The notes under the pieces were generated by a model. That model made no database searches. It was not told where the DNA came from and was given only the letters and a program-made list of their open reading frames with translations. A stretch of DNA of 46,851 nucleotides from Gamarada debralockiae (Eukaryota; Ascomycota; Leotiomycetes; Helotiales; Hyphodiscaceae), in NCBI GenBank assembly GCA_002803225.1, contig NXFV01000335.1, positions 1 through 46,851 on the forward strand. The letters are read 5' to 3'. Below, in pieces: positions 42,846 through 46,851 of this stretch (the first letter of the stretch is position 1; every line of letters begins with the position of its first letter). The translations under genes were made by a program, and so were the position numbers.

Positions 42846-43290
42846 GTGGGCATAAGTCTGTGCTTTTAGCCGATTTTACACCAAAAGTCATGTGCAACAC
42901 TTCAAAATTTTACTTGTAAATTTGTTTAAATACACAAAACCCTAGGTGGAGCGCTTTTGATTCGATAGTTACTTGTAATTTAGCGTCCTCGCCTTAAAAT
43001 TATATTCTACGGTCGCGACGTAATTACTATATAAATTCGAAGGGGTGGCCAACCCCTCCATTTTACACTAAAATTCGCTTGAGTTTTCACACACTCTTTT
43101 TAGACCTTAAATATCTCCTTAACTAAAGAGTAAATTTTTACTTTGTTATCGAAGAGTACTATTAAATTGTTCCAAATATTTTTGCTTATGAATCTTAAAT
43201 ATAGTTTACTTAGAAGTTTCATTTGATATATGTTAGGGTATATAGGGTGTTTTGGTGTGAAATCGGCTAAGGGCACAGTCTTATGTCCAC
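42846..43290. mobile_element. MITE with about 40-bp imperfect terminal inverted repeats
   Basis: The left end has GTGGGCATAAGTCTGTGC then a TTAGCCGATTTTACACCAAA stretch. The right end is the reverse complement with about five mismatches over 41 bp. The interior is AT-rich without a frame. A TA is found a few bases outside each end (about 42838 and 43297), which would fit a Tc1/mariner-type insertion. It sits 25 bp from the other MITE. Confidence 0.68.
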
Positions 43291-43516
43291 CTGTACTAAC
43301 CGACGTCCCTGCGAAGCGATACCATCAAACCCAGGCTTTCTTAGTACAGCAACAGCCATCCTCATCACCGCTCTAGGTACATGATCGGGGATAATCTCCC
43401 ACTCCACACCATCCTCGAGGATTTCCCGGAGGGTCTCAAGGACTCATCATTCATCAAACCATTCCAACCTAGAAAATTCCTAATTGAAAACCTAATGGAT
43501 GAAGCAATCACCCCAG

Positions 43517-44002
43517 TTACTCTGCCTTCTGCGTCCGCCGCCACTTTTCCATCAACATCAGAATCCAAGGCATGATCCCAAACACCATCAAGTCAAATAA
43601 ATACAGCGCTCTAGCTACCCCAGCCCATTCCTCCTCCTCGCTTTCTTCTGCAGGACCCCGCTCTCCCACAAATCTACTCCCCATTAATTCCACACAAGCC
43701 ATAACTCCCAGGCCCAGTAGTCCAACTGCCAGTCTCACAGTTGCTTTGGCCGGGATCTTGTAGTGGTTGACTAGCCAATTCGCCCAAATAATAACAGCAA
43801 TGAACATGAGTGGTGCCTCAATGATTTCGGCATTGGATGAGGGAAGATGGTACGTGGGAATGACGTAGAGTTGGCGGATGGTGCCGAAGAAGAAGCCGGT
43901 GGAAAAGACGATGCCGAAATAAGTGAATGCGAGGCGGATTATGGTTGTAAGAGGAAGATTGGGGAGAGTTTTGGCGGTTGAAGTGTTGGTTTTTGGCGCC
44001 AT
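43517..44002 (-). CDS. four-helix integral membrane protein of unknown function
   Basis: A single exon of 161 residues. It has four hydrophobic helices, at about 20-42 (RLAFTYFGIVFSTGFFFGTI), 60-80 (APLMFIAVIIWANWLV), 86-108 (VRLAVGLLGLGVMACVELMG) and 130-152 (ALYLFDLMVFGIMPWILML), an acidic loop (EESEEEEW) before the last, and a basic C-terminus. The compact layout is that of a small intact membrane protein; similar proteins occur in fungi and bacteria, but I know no function. The ATG at 44002 faces away from the acyltransferase gene at 44321, so the 318 bp between may serve both. Confidence 0.72.
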   Translation of the reverse strand: MAPKTNTSTAKTLPNLPLTTIIRLAFTYFGIVFSTGFFFGTIRQLYVIPTYHLPSSNAEIIEAPLMFIAVIIWANWLVNHYKIPAKATVRLAVGLLGLGVMACVELMGSRFVGERGPAEESEEEEWAGVARALYLFDLMVFGIMPWILMLMEKWRRTQKAE

Positions 44003-44320
44003 GTTTTCTGAGATGTGTTTCCTGTTCCTATGCTAGGTGGAAGTTCAAAATCGGCTTGAGTTCAGAATTTCTGTGCAAAATATGGCACACTACCATGTAT
44101 GGGGTTTAGGAATTACAGTAGAAAGAGGGCATGACCTTGTCAAGAGTGCATGCCAAGATATATACGTAGTAATTTGATCAGGTGACGCCTGTACCTTGCA
44201 GCCACACTTCAAATCAGCTGAGAGTCAGGTCACAGTCAGGCGATGTGTTCTTTTCCCTATGAGCCCTGTCGGATTCCATCTTTATCCGATCAATTACTTT
44301 GAATATCGCATCCAAAGTCA
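44003..44320. promoter_or_regulatory. short divergent intergenic region
   Basis: 318 bp between two divergent start codons, likely carrying both promoters. No particular motif stands out. Confidence 0.4.
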
Positions 44321-45678
44321 ATGGCGCTGGTAATGGCCTTCCGCTGTCTCAGCATTATTAGTCCAATCGCCCTCCTTCCTAGCGCTCTCATGATACCACA
44401 TACATCAGTCAATTACGGCAAACTTGCAACTATCTTTACGCCTTTAATCCTGGCGATACATGCTTATAATCTCTATTATTTCACTGAATTTGGCGGCATC
44501 CCGTTACAACTCATCACGGTCTTGCACTCCCTTTGGACTCTCGACCTGTTGATCTGGAGAGATCCAAGAAGAGACTTCAAGCTAATCCATCGAATATCGA
44601 AAACCACTAAGATGAAAACTGGAAATCCAACCCTATATTACGTGTGGCAAGAATCATTACCTACATCACTCCTCCGCCGGGCTTACTGGGTCTGGAACTT
44701 GGTCTGGTCTTGGCGATATACAAATTGGAATACTGGTCATCCCAACTCCATCTCGCTGCACAAATACCAGCCCTCTCCGGAATTGTCTTCCATCTCTTAC
44801 ATCCAAGCGACGTTCCCAAGCGTGTTCCTGATGTATCTTAGTTTAGATATCCTCACCTATTTCAGCTCTTTCGATCCGTTCTGGTCCTCGACTGCCTTCC
44901 TAGGACCAATCCCGATTTCAACACCCCTCTCGCTGCCTCTTCTTTCGCTACCTAGACAACTCTCCAATTTGATCACATCGAAAGTCTTCGCAAGGTTGAT
45001 CAGAACAACGATCATGGCACACCGATTGTACGCTTCTGTGGTCCTCGAGTTCTGGGTTGGGATCATCCCGCTTCTCCTTCTCGGCCAGCTTGGCGTTTTG
45101 GGAGATAGTTGGGGCAAACCATCCTCCTGGCCGCCTTTCTTGGGTGGATTGGCTATCATCGGCGACAAAGGAATCAGAGGGTTCTGGGGCGAGACTTGGC
45201 ATCAGAGCATGCGATATGTAAGTCTTCCAATTTTCTCTCACTCTCTAGGTTCGACTAGAGTAGGCCATCGGCTGAGGCGTTTCGTCAGATGCTAGCTGAT
45301 CCTTCCCGTCTTCTCGCACTCTCTCTGGCCTGTAAACCTCGCACACTACTCTTCTACATGGTCGAAGTAACGTCGTCTTTCATTCTCAATGCTGTGGCAC
45401 ATATGTTCATGCTGCCCTTTCACCATCCTGGTTTTCGCCGTTTTGACATCGTGCTCTTCTTTTTATTGCAGCCAATTGCCATTGCCTTCGAAGTTGCTGC
45501 AGAGAAATGTCTAGAAATGAAGGGAAATTGGAGGGCCAGAAGGACGTTGAGATGGATCTGGACATTGGCATGGTTATACGCTACACTGCCACTTGGTGGT
45601 GTTCAGTTCCGGTCAGTACAACCGGTTCCAATAAGTGTTGTACGGGGATTGGTTGAAGGAAAGTGGTGGGTTGGTTAA
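44321..45678 (+). CDS. wax-synthase-like membrane-bound acyltransferase
   Basis: Exons 44321-45217 and 45289-45678, intron 45218-45288 (GTAAGT donor, CGTCAG acceptor, in frame), 428 residues. It is a polytopic membrane protein with at least seven hydrophobic helices. The family mark RGFWGETWHQSMRY ends exon 1, just before MLADPSR at the start of exon 2, as in fungal wax-synthase-domain O-acyltransferases that acetylate terpenoids and other metabolites. A His in the helix SFILNAVAHMF is the probable catalytic His of this MBOAT-like group. It is probably in the ER membrane. The acceptor substrate is unknown. No synthase gene is visible next to it. The reading frame is intact. Confidence 0.82.
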
Positions 45679-45734
45679 ATCTGGCACTGTTCCTCCGTTC
45701 AACTCTACAAGATAATTCACCAGTCTGCACTTAC

Positions 45735-46533
45735 CTATTTGCTTGGGAGTACAGTGAATGAAGTCAGACAAGCCATTACAATATTGACTGGTTCAAAATT
45801 GTCAGCTGGCTCGCATGTATTGCCGTAGCTGTTGCGCGGCGCGAGTAAGGGAAAGGAGAGGGAGTGGAAGTCTGCTGCGAGCAGCCTGAGTGAGAGCGGC
45901 GATGGGTAATTTTCTCTTTTACTTTGGACGACAGGGCCTGGTTCTGGCTCTGCCCGCGGCTCCGAAGACGCTGGTTCCCAATCCAAGTCAGATTTACTCG
46001 TCACCTTGGCCTTGCCCGTCCTCTTTTTTGTCCTTTTTGCTTGTACCAAAATGCCCCCTGCTATACTCGACCGGCTTAAACCCAAACTCATAAGACAAGT
46101 CTGAGGCAGGCTCCTCTGCTCTTGCTTCCTCTGCGACGGAATCGTACTCCTTAGACTCCTCGGTAGTAAAAGCCTCATTCAGTTCCTCGGTCTTATTCCA
46201 TGTTCGTATTTCGTTCGAAGTGCTCGACGGGGCTCGATGAGCAAGGGATTTCCTCGCCACCCTTTTCCAGCTTCACAACCTTATTCCGCTTCTCGGTCTT
46301 CGGTATCGAGTAATCGCCTGTGTACGCAAATTTTGACGAACCGCTCGAACGTCTCCTTGGATTCGTCTTTCCATATCGCGCAACCGGCTTGGGTCTCCGA
46401 TAGGCTACCCTTCACCAAGCTATGTAGTGGTTTAGAGAGTTGAGCTATTGCATCCTCTTGAACGGGGAACTCTGTCGGGATACCGTCAATCGTTTCGCCA
46501 ACGATGAACTTGAAGAGTTGGGAATTGATGATT
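45735..46533 (-). pseudogene. BTB/POZ-domain protein pseudogene
   Basis: After an acceptor (CTAATGCAG, exon from 46533) the minus strand reads a BTB-domain half: FKFIVGETIDGIPTEFPV, AIAQLSKPLHSLV, and ESKETFERFVK. The family then has FAYTGDY, which is present but in another frame, because AAAA replaces AAA near 46343. The charged linker (TEELNEAFTTEESKEYDS, FGTSKKDKK) sits in a third frame. The later CEPADNFEP line sits in a fourth segment near 45800. At least three shifts are needed. BTB proteins of this fungal type are nuclear or ubiquitin-ligase adaptors of unknown role. The 5' exon was not found between 46534 and the edge. Confidence 0.65.
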
Positions 46534-46851
46534 CTGCATTAGAAATTATTAACACGATGTAAGGCAAAAGAACAGTGGAAGGCGAGGGCAGGAAAACTCA
46601 ACAGGTCTCCGTGCTGTAGGTAACGGTGTCGATCGTACTATGGGAGAAGATGGGGCATACTCTTGAAATGATGCCGGTACTCGACTTCGAGAGAGGCTAT
46701 ATAGTGGGGTCATCCAACACCTGCTTTCAAGGAGTTTGCGACGATACTTCATACAAAGATGGTGGGTAGTCTGAAATGGAAGACCATTGGAGTGCGTTGG
46801 AACTCGGGAACGTTCATCGAGGCTATTGGCGAGTCAATCCGCCCCCCCCCC
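46534..46851. other. right-edge sequence, ends in poly-C
   Basis: No supported gene. The last ten bases are all C, typical of a contig end or sequencing artefact. A minus-strand frame here has no recognisable features. Confidence 0.4.

Noticed and set aside
1..46851. tRNA, rRNA, CRISPR arrays, bacterial-type operons
   Set aside because: No tRNA B-box or rRNA stretch noticed, no regularly spaced identical repeats with unique spacers; the window is eukaryotic.
46842..46851. Poly-C end as a biological feature
   Set aside because: Most likely a contig-end artefact.

Overview
The window looks like one whole contig from a filamentous ascomycete, probably a leotiomycete. That placement is an inference from family resemblance. 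Support for a filamentous fungus: short introns of about 45-120 nt with GTANGT donors and CTAAC/CTGAC branch points just before the acceptor, fungus-restricted families (DUF3431, bZIP with a DUF3425-type tail, RTA1, large ankyrin proteins with a coiled-coil tail), an Rsm22 mitochondrial ribosome factor, and a pogo-type transposon. The left edge cuts through near-identical WD40 repeats and the right edge is a run of C, so both ends look like assembly breaks.

Layout. 1-2.3 kb: the start of a WD40-repeat gene, a small inverted-repeat element and a doubtful membrane-protein gene. 2.3-12.3 kb: the best-preserved block, with Rsm22, a Ser/Pro-rich fungal protein, and, head-to-head with it, a giant ankyrin-type gene carrying one in-frame TGA. 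13-16.4 kb: an 8-cysteine small protein, an intact three-exon DUF3431 gene and a broken DUF1349 gene. 16.4-18.5 kb is gene-poor. 18.5-21.4 kb: a bZIP factor divergently paired with a short-chain dehydrogenase. 22-30.6 kb: a disulfide-reductase fragment, a wrecked amino-acid permease, an intact eight-exon FAD monooxygenase, and a sterol-glucosyltransferase-like gene whose frame is complete apart from three point lesions. 30.6-33.4 kb is repeat-rich, with an 18-bp minisatellite. 33.4-37.5 kb: a secreted GH78-type glycosidase and a small ABM-fold protein. 38.1-40.0 kb: a full-length pogo/Fot1-like transposon with three in-frame TAG codons. 40.7-43.3 kb: kinase and RTA1 relics and two MITEs with clear terminal inverted repeats. 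43.5-46.5 kb: a four-helix membrane protein, a wax-synthase-like acyltransferase and a broken BTB gene.

How the genes fit together. The housekeeping part is Rsm22. Most of the rest is accessory: oxidoreductases, a glycosyltransferase, a membrane acyltransferase, a glycosidase and a regulator. This mix resembles an eroding secondary-metabolism or host-interaction neighbourhood, though no backbone synthase is visible. At least six genes are visibly broken next to mobile elements. Several stops are TAG where the family has Trp, the change expected from RIP-type C-to-T mutation. Exon joins were deduced by eye from splice signals, frame continuity and remembered family features; no database search was run.
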